A DNA stretch of 64,000 nucleotides. It comes from Agrobacterium sp. AGB01 (GTDB lineage Bacteria; Pseudomonadota; Alphaproteobacteria; Rhizobiales; Rhizobiaceae). The translations under genes were made by a program, and so were the position numbers. The stretch lies in NCBI RefSeq assembly GCF_014851585.1, contig NZ_JACVAB010000006.1:62001-126000 (forward strand), written 5' to 3'. Below are positions 40,815 to 50,390 of this stretch, piece by piece; position 1 is the first letter of the stretch; each line of letters opens with the position of its first letter. Under the pieces are notes generated by a model. That model was not told the origin of the DNA, searched no databases, and saw only the letters and a program-made list of their open reading frames with translations.

Positions 40815-41744
40815 ATGCAAACAAAACCTTTCCGAATCGGCACACGCGGCAGCCCTCTGGCACTTGCGCAGGCTTATGAAACACGTGACCGGTTGATGAA
40901 AGCGCACAACCTGCCGCAGGAAATGTTTGAGGTTGTTGTGCTGTCCACCATGGGCGATCGCATTACCGACCGTGCGCTATCGGAAATCGGTGGCAAAGGC
41001 CTGTTCACGGAAGAACTGGAAGCGCAGCTTTCTTCTGGCGATCTCGACTTCGCGGTACATTCTTCAAAGGACATGCCGACCGTATTGCCCGAAGGCCTGT
41101 TCCTTTCCGCCTTCCTTCCGCGTGAAGATTTCAGAGATGCCTTTATGGGCCGTACGGCAAAAACGCTGATGGAATTGCCGCATGCAGCGGTTGTTGGCTC
41201 GTCGTCTCTGCGCCGTCAGGCGCTGATTCGTCGTCTGCGTCCCGATATCAGCACCATCATTTTCCGTGGTCTCGTCGATACCCGCCTGCGCAAGCTGGAA
41301 GAAGGCCAGGCCGATGCCACCCTTCTCGCCTATGCCGGCCTGAAACGTCTTGGAAAGCAGGATGTGCCAACCGCACTGCTTGACCCGAAAGAATTTCCGC
41401 CTGCTCCAGCGCAGGGCGCAATCTGCGTCGAAAGCCGCATCAATGATGCCCGCGCCAATGACATGTTGGCCGCAATCAACGATCAGCCGACCTATGATGC
41501 CGTGACGTGCGAACGGGCATTTCTGGGCGCGCTCGACGGTTCCTGTCGCACCCCAATTGCCGGTTATGCGATTTGTGACGGCGAAGACCTGCATTTCCGT
41601 GGTCTCATTCTGACGCCAGACGGACAGACCGAACACGGCATAGAAGTAAGCGGCAAACGTGCTGATGCTGCTGATCTCGGCCGAAAGGCTGGTGAACAGG
41701 TTCGTGCCGCAGCTGGCGCAGGTTTCTTCGAGAGCTGGGATTAA
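40815..41744 (+). CDS. hemC: Porphobilinogen deaminase (hydroxymethylbilane synthase)
   Basis: Third common step of haem synthesis: polymerises four porphobilinogens into hydroxymethylbilane. 309 residues; [13 protein letters not shown] at the N terminus, [17 protein letters not shown], and the dipyrromethane-cofactor cysteine in [12 protein letters not shown]. Followed by hemD after two bases. Confidence 0.98.
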   Translation: MQTKPFRIGTRGSPLALAQAYETRDRLMKAHNLPQEMFEVVVLSTMGDRITDRALSEIGGKGLFTEELEAQLSSGDLDFAVHSSKDMPTVLPEGLFLSAFLPREDFRDAFMGRTAKTLMELPHAAVVGSSSLRRQALIRRLRPDISTIIFRGLVDTRLRKLEEGQADATLLAYAGLKRLGKQDVPTALLDPKEFPPAPAQGAICVESRINDARANDMLAAINDQPTYDAVTCERAFLGALDGSCRTPIAGYAICDGEDLHFRGLILTPDGQTEHGIEVSGKRADAADLGRKAGEQVRAAAGAGFFESWD

Positions 41745-41746
41745 GC

Positions 41747-42481
41747 ATGCGCATTGTCGTCACACGCCCGGAAAACACCGGAAAAAAGACGGCAGCACTT
41801 TTGCATGACATGGGACATGACGCGGTGCTTCTGCCATTGGTGGAAGCCCGCCACAATATCGAAGCCGCCAGACTTGCGGTGGCAAGCCCATGGGCTTCAC
41901 TGACCTTTACCAGTGCTCAGGCGCTTGCCGTGTTGGCAGATGCCAAAATTGATTTACGGCCTTTTGCGAGAAAGCCGGTTTTTGCGGTAGGTCAGGCAAC
42001 GGCGAGTGCCGCCAGACATGCAGGTTTTGAGAATATCCAGACCGCGGATGGTTATGGTGAAAGCCTTGCCCGACTGATTGGCGAGCAAATCAATGGGTCC
42101 GACGGCACCATCGCGCCCCTGCTGTACCTAGCCGGATCCCCCCGATCATCAGCGCTTGAAACCGCGCTGGATGGCTTGGGAATTACCTATACGACGACGG
42201 AATGTTATCGCATGTTGCCGATTGATTGGTCGAAAGACGATCTCGACGCTATGCTGGTGGCAAAACCGGTTGATGCCGTGCTATTGTTCTCGACTGAAAC
42301 CGCACGGCTTTTTTTTAAGAGTATTATTTCTGACCGCTACGAGGACCAGCTTCGGCACAGCCATTTTTTCTGTCTAAGTGACAACGTGGCAGCCGCAGTT
42401 CCCAAGCCTTTTTCCAGCAATGTTCATGTCAGTTCTCTGCCGTCGCAGGCGGGCCTGCTTGACCTTCTAAAGTCGCATTAG
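41747..42481 (+). CDS. hemD: Uroporphyrinogen-III synthase
   Basis: Closes and inverts ring D of hydroxymethylbilane. The family is poorly conserved, but VVTRPENTGKKTAALL at the start, LTFTSAQALAVLA and the position directly after hemC identify it. 244 residues. A run of eight T's occurs within the gene (codons for RLFFKS), a possible slippage spot, but the frame is intact. Confidence 0.93.
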   Translation: MRIVVTRPENTGKKTAALLHDMGHDAVLLPLVEARHNIEAARLAVASPWASLTFTSAQALAVLADAKIDLRPFARKPVFAVGQATASAARHAGFENIQTADGYGESLARLIGEQINGSDGTIAPLLYLAGSPRSSALETALDGLGITYTTTECYRMLPIDWSKDDLDAMLVAKPVDAVLLFSTETARLFFKSIISDRYEDQLRHSHFFCLSDNVAAAVPKPFSSNVHVSSLPSQAGLLDLLKSH

Positions 42482-42562
42482 GAACCTAATTCGTGCCTTT
42501 GCTCTTTCCTTTGCGGTCATCACTGACTAGTTTTGAATTGTTGAAGGCACAAAGAGGTAGAC

Positions 42563-43891
42563 ATGGTCTCGGGAAAACCGCCACGCCACTCCAGGACAAA
42601 AGCCGAACCGGTCACGATCGACCTTGATGCAAAGGACGTGAAAACGCTTGCGCCCGGCGTAACAGAGCCGGACAAACAAGAGCCGGTCGTCGCGGCTGAT
42701 CAACCTTCACAGGACATTCCTGCCTCATCGCCAATTGAACCGCAGCCGAATGTGGATATTGGCGACGAACAGAAAAATGAAAAGCCCTCATTTGAGGAGC
42801 AACTTTCAGAGGTCTCTGACAAACCGGATGCCCCTCAAACTCTGGAACGTGAAACTCTGGAAAATGATATGAAGGAAGCGGCGCAGCAAGAAGAGCCAGT
42901 CTTCTCGCCACCACCGCCACAACAGCCTGCCTCGACAGAGGCCCGGCAGGGATCATCAAGCTTCATCGCCGCTGGCATTTTTGGTGGCCTGATCGCACTG
43001 CTTGCGGCTGGCAGCATGCAATATGCGGGCTACCTTCCACCCTTCTCGTCAGCAGCCAATGAGGATGCGGAAAATGCACTGTCGGCAGAAATAGCCAGCC
43101 TCAAAACGCAACTTTCCGCTCTCCAGCAGCAAGCACAATCAGCGCCAGCCGCAGACACCTCGGCCCTTGAGACCCGCTTGGCCGCACTTGAAAATGCTGC
43201 ACCTGCAGCGGGTGGCGAAAGTGCCGATGTCTCTGGCCTTGCCGATAAAATCGCAGGCCTTGAAGAAACGGTCTCCAGCCTTCAATCCGAACGCTCTGCG
43301 CAGGAAACGGCCACCGCTGATCTGACGCGCCGGTTGAACGATGCTGAGGCCAAACTCAACGAACCGCGGGACGACATCGAAGTCGCCCGTGCCATTGCAT
43401 CCGCTGGCCTGAAGGCAGCCGTCGATCGTGGCGGGCCATTCCTGACAGAACTGGACACCCTTGCCGGTGTTGCAACCGACGATCCGTCCGTGGCAGCCTT
43501 GAAACCTTTTGCCACCACCGGCGTCCCATCGCGTGCCGAATTGCTCCGGACATTCCCTGACGTTGCAAACTCTATGCTGGCCACGTTGAACCAGCCCGAC
43601 CCCAACCAGTCGATCGTCGAGCGTTTGACCGAAAGCGCCTATTCGCTGGTCAAGGTACGGCCGGTCGGCAACATTGAAGGTGAGACGCCTGAAGCTATCA
43701 TCGCACGCATGGAAGACAAGATGCGCAATGGTGACCTGCAAGGTGCTGCCCTGGAATGGAGTGCTCTTCCCGACGCGGCCAAAACCGTATCAACCGCCTA
43801 CAAACAATCGCTTGATGCACGGATTGAGGTTGAAAAACTGGTCGGCGACAGCCTGTCGCGCGCCATCAACAGCTCCGGGCAGAAGGGATAA
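42563..43891 (+). CDS. Bacterial mitofilin/Mic60-like inner-membrane protein (COG4223)
   Basis: A 442-residue protein with a disordered acidic, Pro-rich cytoplasmic N terminus (1-130), one membrane helix (about 133-157, FIAAGIFGGLIALLAAG), a coiled coil (about 165-270) with many Ala and Gln, and a C-terminal mitofilin-type domain in the periplasm (about 280-440). Alphaproteobacterial homologues of mitochondrial Mic60 sit beside hemD and hemY just as here and can bend membranes in the studied cases. It starts 81 bases after hemD and abuts hemY. Confidence 0.88.
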   Translation: MVSGKPPRHSRTKAEPVTIDLDAKDVKTLAPGVTEPDKQEPVVAADQPSQDIPASSPIEPQPNVDIGDEQKNEKPSFEEQLSEVSDKPDAPQTLERETLENDMKEAAQQEEPVFSPPPPQQPASTEARQGSSSFIAAGIFGGLIALLAAGSMQYAGYLPPFSSAANEDAENALSAEIASLKTQLSALQQQAQSAPAADTSALETRLAALENAAPAAGGESADVSGLADKIAGLEETVSSLQSERSAQETATADLTRRLNDAEAKLNEPRDDIEVARAIASAGLKAAVDRGGPFLTELDTLAGVATDDPSVAALKPFATTGVPSRAELLRTFPDVANSMLATLNQPDPNQSIVERLTESAYSLVKVRPVGNIEGETPEAIIARMEDKMRNGDLQGAALEWSALPDAAKTVSTAYKQSLDARIEVEKLVGDSLSRAINSSGQKG

Positions 43892-43896
43892 GCGGC

Positions 43897-45546
43897 ATGG
43901 CAAAAATTCTGACCTTTATCGTCCTTGTTCTGGCCATCGGTTTTGGTTTTTCATGGCTTGCTGACAGGCCGGGCGTGCTTTCGGTCGTCTGGCAAGGACA
44001 GCTCATTGAAATGAGCCTGATGGTCGCGGCCTCCATAATCGCGGTGCTAGTTGCCGCTGTCATGCTGTTGTGGTGGCTGTTTGCCGCCATCTGGACCTCA
44101 CCTTATGCAGCCCGCCGTTATTTCCGCGCCCGCAAGCGTGACCGTGGTTATCAGGCGCTTTCAACCGGCTTGATTGCCGCTGGTGCCGGTAATGCGCTGA
44201 TGGCACGCAAGATGACGGCCCGTGCCCAAGGACTGATCAGCGCCGATCAGGAACCGTTGATCCATCTGCTCGAAGCCCAGGCTGCTCTCATTGAAGGCAA
44301 ATATGACGAGGCCCGCCGCAAATTCGAGGCGATGGCACAGGATCCCGAAACACGGGAACTGGGTCTGCGAGGCCTCTATATCGAAGCGCGACGTCAGGGC
44401 GCGCATGAAGCCGCCATGCAATATGCCGAAGATGCCGCTGAAAAAGCACCCCATCTGCCATGGGCAGCTCAGGCTGCATTGGAATTCCGCAGCCGTACCG
44501 GCCAGTGGGATGATGCCATTCGCCTGCTTGATCAGCAAAAGGCCGCCCATGTCATGGATCGCGGCGAGGCGGAGCGCCTGAAAGCCGTACTATTGACCGC
44601 CAAAGCCAATGATAAGCTGGAAGGCGACCCGAAGGGCGCGCGTGATGATGCGCTGCAGGCACTCAAGCTTGCCAAGAGCCTTGTCCCGGCCGCTATCATT
44701 GCCGCCAAGGCCTATATTCGCGAAGACAATCTGCGCAAGGCAGCCTCGGTGCTGGAAAGCGTCTGGAAAATCGCACCGCACCCTGAAGTCGCGGCGGTTT
44801 ACGTGCGTGCACGTAGCGGCGATACGGCAATCGATCGTCTAAAGCGGGCGGAGAAGCTGGAAGCCCTGCGACCCAACAACGTTGAATCGCTGTTTACCGT
44901 TGCGCATGCTGCACTGGATGCCAAGGAATTTGCCAAGGCCCGCAGCAAGGCAGAAGCAGCAGCCAGAATTGAACCGCGTGAAAGCATTTTCCTGCTGATG
45001 GCGGATATTGAAGATTCTGAAAACGGTGATCAGGGCCGAGTGCGTCACTGGATGGCGCAGGCGCTGCGCGCACCTCGTGATCCTTCCTGGGTGGCTGATG
45101 GCATTGCCTCTGAAAAATGGTTGCCCATCTCACCGGTCACCGGTCGACTGGATGCCTTTGAATGGAAAGCACCGTTTGGACAAATCGAAGGCCCGTTGGA
45201 AAATGCCGATGTCAAAGAGGCATTCGCGTCACTGCCACCGGTTGCCAAGCCAGCTACGCCAAAAGCACCTGAACCTACGCCTGCAGCGGTAAAGCCGATC
45301 GACATTCCGCCTGTCGTGACAGTTGTCGAGAAAGCAGAAAAGCCGGTAAAGCCGATCTCAACACCAGCACCAGCTCAAACATCGACGCCTGCCCCCAAAT
45401 CCAAAGAAACCATTGCTGTACCTCCATTGGCAGAAACGGCAAAGGAAGAGGAACCAGTACCGTTCTTTGGCGGTTTGCCGGATGACCCGGGCGTTAAAAA
45501 GGCCGGCTCTGAACAGGAACCCAAAACTCGGCTCAAGCTGTTTTGA
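43897..45546 (+). CDS. hemY: HemY-type TPR membrane protein
   Basis: A 549-residue protein with two N-terminal membrane helices (about 4-24 and 42-66), a HemY_N region (RRYFRARKRDRGYQALSTGL) and a long series of TPR-like helical repeats (about 90-400), then a Pro/Ala/Lys-rich tail. Proteins of this family accompany the haem genes in many proteobacteria; the enzymatic role implied by the name is not proven, and this is not the protoporphyrinogen oxidase also called HemY in Bacillus. It follows the mitofilin-like gene by five bases. Confidence 0.92.
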   Translation: MAKILTFIVLVLAIGFGFSWLADRPGVLSVVWQGQLIEMSLMVAASIIAVLVAAVMLLWWLFAAIWTSPYAARRYFRARKRDRGYQALSTGLIAAGAGNALMARKMTARAQGLISADQEPLIHLLEAQAALIEGKYDEARRKFEAMAQDPETRELGLRGLYIEARRQGAHEAAMQYAEDAAEKAPHLPWAAQAALEFRSRTGQWDDAIRLLDQQKAAHVMDRGEAERLKAVLLTAKANDKLEGDPKGARDDALQALKLAKSLVPAAIIAAKAYIREDNLRKAASVLESVWKIAPHPEVAAVYVRARSGDTAIDRLKRAEKLEALRPNNVESLFTVAHAALDAKEFAKARSKAEAAARIEPRESIFLLMADIEDSENGDQGRVRHWMAQALRAPRDPSWVADGIASEKWLPISPVTGRLDAFEWKAPFGQIEGPLENADVKEAFASLPPVAKPATPKAPEPTPAAVKPIDIPPVVTVVEKAEKPVKPISTPAPAQTSTPAPKSKETIAVPPLAETAKEEEPVPFFGGLPDDPGVKKAGSEQEPKTRLKLF

Positions 45547-45586
45547 TCGGCAAGTCTCATGAAGCGCCAATTTGCAAAGGATAGGC

Positions 45587-46078
45587 ATGCTTAATCGTAT
45601 TCAGTCCTTTTTTCAGGAACTTACGGGTGGTCATTCCGGAAAAGACTTTGCACCGGATGATCTGCGTGTCGCTGTTGCTGCGCTATGTTTCCAGGTGATG
45701 GAGGCCGATGGCACCATCTCCAAAAGCGAGCGCCAGAAATTGCGGGAAATCCTTTCGCAATATTATTCGTTGAGCGGCAGCACGCTGGAAGCTCTTCTCG
45801 AGGCCGGACGCGAGGCAGGCACCGAGGCAGTGGATTATTACCGTTTTACCACCGATATTCGCCGTCACCTTGATGAAACCCAGCGCGTCGCGTTGATCGG
45901 TATCCTGTGGGATATCGTTTACGCAGATGGCGATCGCAGCGAAATGGAAGACCACGTGATCTGGCGTATTGCCGATCTGCTCGGTGTTTCGGTCCGCGAT
46001 CGGGTGTTGCAACGGCAACAGGCTGCAACGCGCACCACAAATGTCAGGGAAAATGAAAACGACGAAAATGCTGTTTGA
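45587..46078 (+). CDS. TerB-family (tellurite-resistance-like) protein
   Basis: A 163-residue helical protein with the TerB pattern: DDLRVAVAALCFQVMEADGTISKSERQKL near the N terminus begins with the acidic DDLRVAVA segment, and DIVYADGDRSEMEDHVIWRIADLL ends the repeat-like pair of acidic loops. These loops bind divalent metal in related proteins. The role in non-tellurite contexts is unknown. The ATG follows AAGGATAGGC; an in-frame TTG 15 bases before is less likely. Confidence 0.85.
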   Translation: MLNRIQSFFQELTGGHSGKDFAPDDLRVAVAALCFQVMEADGTISKSERQKLREILSQYYSLSGSTLEALLEAGREAGTEAVDYYRFTTDIRRHLDETQRVALIGILWDIVYADGDRSEMEDHVIWRIADLLGVSVRDRVLQRQQAATRTTNVRENENDENAV

Positions 46079-46811
46079 CCCCTCCCGTCAACAGAGCCGG
46101 AAACCCGCAATACTGGTCGTTCTGCATCAAGAGCGGTCGACGCCCGGCAGAGTTGGCCAGATGCTGGAGGACAAGGGATATTCTCTGGATATCCGCCGTC
46201 CGGCGCTTGGCGATCCCCTGCCCGACACTCTCGCGAACCACGGCGGTGCGGTTATTTTCGGTGGCCCGATGAGCGCCAACGATCCGCATGATTACGTCAA
46301 GACGGAAATCGATTGGCTGAAAGTGCCACTCAAGGAGGACAAGCCGTTTCTCGGCATCTGTCTTGGTGCGCAAATGTTGTCGAAACATCTTGGCGGCAAG
46401 GTTCATGCCGCCCATGATGGTCAGGTCGAAATCGGCTGGTACCCATTGCACAGCACCGAGAAGGGCCGGTTGCTGATGCCGCACTGGCCAAAGATGGTCT
46501 ACCATTTCCATCGTGAAGGGTTCGAACTGCCACGGAGTGCTGATCTTCTGGCAACCGGGGATGCCTATCCAAACCAAGCTTTTCGTTACGGGCAGAACGC
46601 CTGGGGACTGCAATTTCACGCGGAATTGACCCGCGCCATGATGCAGCGCTGGGTCGTGCATGGTGCTGAACGTTTCACGATGCCGAACGCACAGGTCGGC
46701 AGCCAGCACCTTGAGGGACGGATGATGTTCGACACGCCGCTTCGGGCGTGGTTGTCGAATTTTCTTGAGATGGTTTTTGAAGGAAAACCACAGCGCCAGA
46801 AAGCGCTGTAA
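46053..46811 (+). CDS. Class I glutamine amidotransferase-like protein
   Basis: Single-domain amidotransferase or hydrolase resembling the GMP synthase glutaminase domain. Visible parts: VIFGGPMSAND, the nucleophile elbow GICLGAQMLSKHLGG, and the catalytic histidine in GLQFHAELT. Its start overlaps the end of the TerB gene by 26 bases; ATGs at 46041 and 46068 are alternatives. About 252 residues. Substrate unknown. Confidence 0.88.
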   Translation: MKTTKMLFDPSRQQSRKPAILVVLHQERSTPGRVGQMLEDKGYSLDIRRPALGDPLPDTLANHGGAVIFGGPMSANDPHDYVKTEIDWLKVPLKEDKPFLGICLGAQMLSKHLGGKVHAAHDGQVEIGWYPLHSTEKGRLLMPHWPKMVYHFHREGFELPRSADLLATGDAYPNQAFRYGQNAWGLQFHAELTRAMMQRWVVHGAERFTMPNAQVGSQHLEGRMMFDTPLRAWLSNFLEMVFEGKPQRQKAL

Positions 46812-46854
46812 GTCTTGCCGAACACCTCCCCCGAATTTGACGCTTGAAGAACGT

Positions 46855-48093
46855 CTAGAGATGTTTCGGCATATCCAGACTGTCGACTCTGCGCAGCTTC
46901 GGGAAGCTCAACGCCCAAACGACGGCCACAGCCAATGTTCCAAAACCGCCAATCACCACGGCCGGTACAGCGCCGATCACGTGGGCCATGGTACCAGCGC
47001 GAAACTCGCCCAGTTCATTGGATGCGCCGACAAACACCATGTTGACGGCATTGACGCGACCACGCACCTCATCTGGCGTCCAGAGCGCAATCAGCGTTTC
47101 ACGCACATAAACCGACACCATATCAGCAGCACCCATCGCCATCAGCGCACCAATGGAAAGCCATGCGGTCTGGGACAGGCCAAATACAATAGTCGCCACA
47201 CCAAACAGCGCTACGCCGACAAACATCAGTATGCCGGCATGATGACGAATGGGGTTGAAGGCCAGAAAAGCCGCAACCACGATCGCACCAATGCCGGGTG
47301 CTGCACGCAGAAGACCAAGGCCCCAAGGACCAAGTGTCAGCACTTCCTTGGCAAAAATCGGCATCAGCGCCACAGCGCCGCCGAGCAGCACGGCAAACAG
47401 ATCAAGCGAGATTGCACCGAGAACGATTTTTTCCTGCGAGATGAAGCGAAAGCCTGCCAGCATACTTTCCAGAGATACGGCACGAGCCGGGCTGCGTTGT
47501 TCCGGCTTCTTGATGGAGAAGGCCAATACAGCGGAAAGGGCAAACAGCGCAAGCGCAACTGAATAGGCAATCCACGCGCCGGCGCCATATAGCAGGCCGC
47601 CGGCAACCGGGCCCATGATCGACGCCATCTGCCAAGACGATGAGTTCCAAGCGATTGCATTTGGCAGGTCTTCTGCCGGGACAAGGTTGGGAGCAAGCGA
47701 TTGCACGGCAGGACCCATAAACGCCCGCTCAATGCCGAAGATCACGAGGATGAGAAACACCAGCCACGGCACGAAATTATGCGTCAGCGTCAATCCCAGC
47801 AGCATTGCAGCGCATAGACAGGCAACCAGCAGGCAGCTTGCCATGATCATGCGGCGATTATGCCTGTCGGCCACGGTGCCCGTAACCAGAATGAGCAGAA
47901 GCGATGGCAGAAACTGAAACAGGCCGATCAAGCCAAGGTAGAAACTGTTACCTGTTACCTCATACATCTGCCAGCCGACCGATACGCTGACGATCTGTAC
48001 GGCAAAAGCCGAAAAGAAACGCGCCGTGAAGAAACGGCGGTAAGAGGGATGCCGGAAAGCGCCGAAGCGATTTTCAGCGGAAGGCAGAGACAT
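46855..48093 (-). CDS. MFS exporter (EntS/drug-efflux type)
   Basis: A 412-residue, 12-helix transporter of the EntS-like group (MFS_3). N terminus FGAFRHPSYRRFFTARFFSAF, helix 1-2 loop VGWQMYEVTGNSFYLGL and the signature VADRHNRRMIM. The last stretch has MGAADMVSVYVRETLIALWTPDEVRGRVNAVN, typical of this group. ATG chosen at MSLPSAENRF; an in-frame start 51 bases upstream is possible. Convergent with the amidotransferase gene, and no terminator is evident between them. Confidence 0.88.
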   Translation of the reverse strand: MSLPSAENRFGAFRHPSYRRFFTARFFSAFAVQIVSVSVGWQMYEVTGNSFYLGLIGLFQFLPSLLLILVTGTVADRHNRRMIMASCLLVACLCAAMLLGLTLTHNFVPWLVFLILVIFGIERAFMGPAVQSLAPNLVPAEDLPNAIAWNSSSWQMASIMGPVAGGLLYGAGAWIAYSVALALFALSAVLAFSIKKPEQRSPARAVSLESMLAGFRFISQEKIVLGAISLDLFAVLLGGAVALMPIFAKEVLTLGPWGLGLLRAAPGIGAIVVAAFLAFNPIRHHAGILMFVGVALFGVATIVFGLSQTAWLSIGALMAMGAADMVSVYVRETLIALWTPDEVRGRVNAVNMVFVGASNELGEFRAGTMAHVIGAVPAVVIGGFGTLAVAVVWALSFPKLRRVDSLDMPKHL

Positions 48094-48278
48094 TTGTTTG
48101 ACTTTCGGCTGGTGGCCAATCGATATGAGGCAGGACCACGGCAAAAGATAGATGAGGCGCGTGATTATGTCGCGCTTCCATAAAGCTATTAAGCATGAAT
48201 CACCAGCCCTGTTGCGGCGGGTCTTGCCGGTTCAAGCTGCAATGTCTAAATGTCTGTCTGCAACTCATGGAGATATTG

Positions 48279-48593
48279 ATGCCAGGCATTATAGACGCGC
48301 TGCTTAGTGTTATCATTTTAGCACTGAATCTGTATTGGTGGATATTGATCGCAAGCGCCATTTTTTCCTGGCTCTATGCGTTCAACGTCATCAATTCAAG
48401 AAACCAGTTCGTCAGCTCGATCGGCGCCTTTTTATACAATGTTACCGAGCCAGTCCTGCGTCCCATCCGGCGTGTTCTGCCAAATCTCGGCGGTATCGAC
48501 ATTTCGCCGATCATCGTTCTGCTTGGCATCGTTTTCCTGCAGATGATCATCCAAAATCCGATCCGACCTTTCCTGTTGTCGCTGTTCCAATAA
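48279..48593 (+). CDS. YggT family membrane protein
   Basis: A 104-residue protein with two membrane helices: [20 protein letters not shown] and [16 protein letters not shown], linked by the conserved [21 protein letters not shown] stretch (key part [10 protein letters not shown]). GGAG lies six bases before this ATG. The family is near cell-division or SOS genes in many bacteria, and its role is not settled. It precedes the DUF167 gene, the usual neighbour. Confidence 0.9.
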   Translation: MPGIIDALLSVIILALNLYWWILIASAIFSWLYAFNVINSRNQFVSSIGAFLYNVTEPVLRPIRRVLPNLGGIDISPIIVLLGIVFLQMIIQNPIRPFLLSLFQ

Positions 48594-48671
48594 GTCATCA
48601 CAGACTGCCCATAAGATTGCCGGTGTAAACTTATGGGCCGGCAGATGTCTTCACCGACAGGATGCGCTGTT

Positions 48672-48992
48672 ATGACCGACAGACCGTGGACCGCGTTCAA
48701 CGACCATCTGCGTCTGTCTGTGCGCCTGACACCAAATGGCGGGCGCGACATACTGGAGAGGCTGGAAACAAGTGCTGATGATGATGTGGTGCTGAAAGCA
48801 CGTGTCAGCGCCGTACCGGAGAATGGCAAGGCCAACAAAGCCCTGATTGCTTTGCTCGCAAAATCTCTGCGCATACCCAAGAGCACAATTTCATTTGTAT
48901 CGGGCGAAACAGCCCGTAAAAAAATCCTCCGGATCAATGCCGACCCGGAGGACTTGATAATCAAGCTTGAAAAGCTGCTGGATCAGCCCTGA
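48672..48992 (+). CDS. DUF167 (YggU) family protein
   Basis: A 106-residue small alpha-beta protein: [14 protein letters not shown], then [23 protein letters not shown], the DUF167 core. Function unknown. Its end overlaps the end of ppa by 10 bases in convergent orientation. Confidence 0.9.
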   Translation: MTDRPWTAFNDHLRLSVRLTPNGGRDILERLETSADDDVVLKARVSAVPENGKANKALIALLAKSLRIPKSTISFVSGETARKKILRINADPEDLIIKLEKLLDQP

Positions 48993-49516
48993 GCCTTGTA
49001 GCGCTCGATGGCTTCAACGATCAGCTTCTTGGCAACGTCTACGTTCTGCCAGCCGCCAATCTTAACCCACTTACCCGGCTCAAGATCCTTGTAGTGCTCA
49101 AAGAAGTGTTCGATCTGCTTGAGCGTGATTTCCGGCAGGTCTGTGTAGTTTTCGATCTTGTCGTAGCGGCGCGTCAGCTTTGGAGCCGGAACCGCAATGA
49201 TCTTCTCGTCCTGACCGCCATCATCTTCCATGACCATGACGCCAATAGGACGTACGTTGATAACGCAACCCGGTACCAGCGGACGGGTGTTGCAGATCAG
49301 AACGTCGATAGGATCGCCATCATCAGACAGGGTATGCGGTACGAAACCGTAGTTACCCGGATAGGTCATCGGGGTATAAAGGAAGCGGTCCACGATCAGA
49401 GCGCCAGCTTCTTTGTCCATCTCGTATTTGATTGGGTGGCCGCCAACCGGCACTTCCACGATGACGTTCACGTCATCAGGCGGGTTCTTACCAATAGAAA
49501 TTGCATCAATACGCAT
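48983..49516 (-). CDS. ppa: Inorganic pyrophosphatase
   Basis: Hydrolyses pyrophosphate, driving biosynthetic reactions. 177 residues. Active-site motifs [19 protein letters not shown] and the metal cluster DGDPIDVLI. The ATG follows TTGAGGGATCACGA; an upstream in-frame start would add 36 residues foreign to the family. Confidence 0.97.
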   Translation of the reverse strand: MRIDAISIGKNPPDDVNVIVEVPVGGHPIKYEMDKEAGALIVDRFLYTPMTYPGNYGFVPHTLSDDGDPIDVLICNTRPLVPGCVINVRPIGVMVMEDDGGQDEKIIAVPAPKLTRRYDKIENYTDLPEITLKQIEHFFEHYKDLEPGKWVKIGGWQNVDVAKKLIVEAIERYKAQG

Positions 49517-49682
49517 TCGTGATCCCTCAATCCAGGTGTGGTGGCCAAGTGTAATGGTGGATCGTTCGATACTGGGAAACAACCTGCAATGCAACACAGG
49601 CTTTGGTACGAAGCCGAATTTCAAGAAAAACGGTAATAGCGACCGAGGGTTTCAAGCAATGCGTGTCCTGCCGTATTGCCTT

Positions 49683-50189
49683 TTACTTCCAGGCGTAACC
49701 AACTTTTTTAAGTTGCTTGCCAGCAAAGTCTTCCATGCCTTCTGCAACATCGCGGCCGCCATGCGAACGGAAGAACCGGTTTGCAAGTTCGCTGTCTTCA
49801 AGGCACCAGACCACGATGCCATCACAGCCAAGCGATTTCAGCAACCGGCGTGCTTCGGTAAACAGTACCGAGCCAAGGCCAATACCTTGATATTCGGGAC
49901 GCAGATACAACTCATAGACTTCGCCATCATGTGGCAGGCCACGGGCGCGGCTAAGGCCAAGCGTCGCATAACCGGCAATAACACCAGCTACTTCGACCAC
50001 CAGCATGGTCGCGGAGCCGCGTGTCGCCTTGCGCCACCAGCTTTCGCCACGGCGTTCCAGCATCTGCGTCAGGGGCTTGTGTGGAATGAGACCCGAATAG
50101 GTCTGTTCCCACGACATACGGTGTGCCTGGGAAATGGCACCCGCATCCTGCGGTTCTGCTCGGCGAATCTCTATCGATAACGTTTTCAT
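49683..50189 (-). CDS. GNAT family N-acetyltransferase
   Basis: A 168-residue GCN5-type acetyltransferase. IRRAEPQDAGAISQAH at the start; the acetyl-CoA loop reads RPEYQGIGLGSVLFTEARRLL. The acceptor is unknown. Confidence 0.88.
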   Translation of the reverse strand: MKTLSIEIRRAEPQDAGAISQAHRMSWEQTYSGLIPHKPLTQMLERRGESWWRKATRGSATMLVVEVAGVIAGYATLGLSRARGLPHDGEVYELYLRPEYQGIGLGSVLFTEARRLLKSLGCDGIVVWCLEDSELANRFFRSHGGRDVAEGMEDFAGKQLKKVGYAWK

Positions 50190-50340
50190 AACGCGCTTCT
50201 GGCCCCGGCGAGGCAAACTTGCCAGCCGTAAAGGTTAACGACCTGAAGCTTACCCACAACCTTATCATGTGGACGACGCACCAACGTTAACGCTTTTTTA
50301 ACCGAAGCAGCAAGCGCCTTTCATGGAAAGCCACAAATAA

Positions 50341-50367
50341 AAAACCCGGCACAATGGCCGGGTTTTC
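50341..50367 (-). terminator. Terminator downstream of typA
   Basis: AAAACCCGG (50341-50349) pairs with CCGGGTTTT (50358-50366). It stands just past the typA stop codon and may also act on the other strand. Confidence 0.88.
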
Positions 50368-50390
50368 TGAAATCAAAATCTTCAAGTCAA

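Noticed and set aside
42310..42319. Run of eight T's in hemD as a possible frameshift
   Set aside because: The frame continues unbroken to a normal stop with a full-length HemD product.
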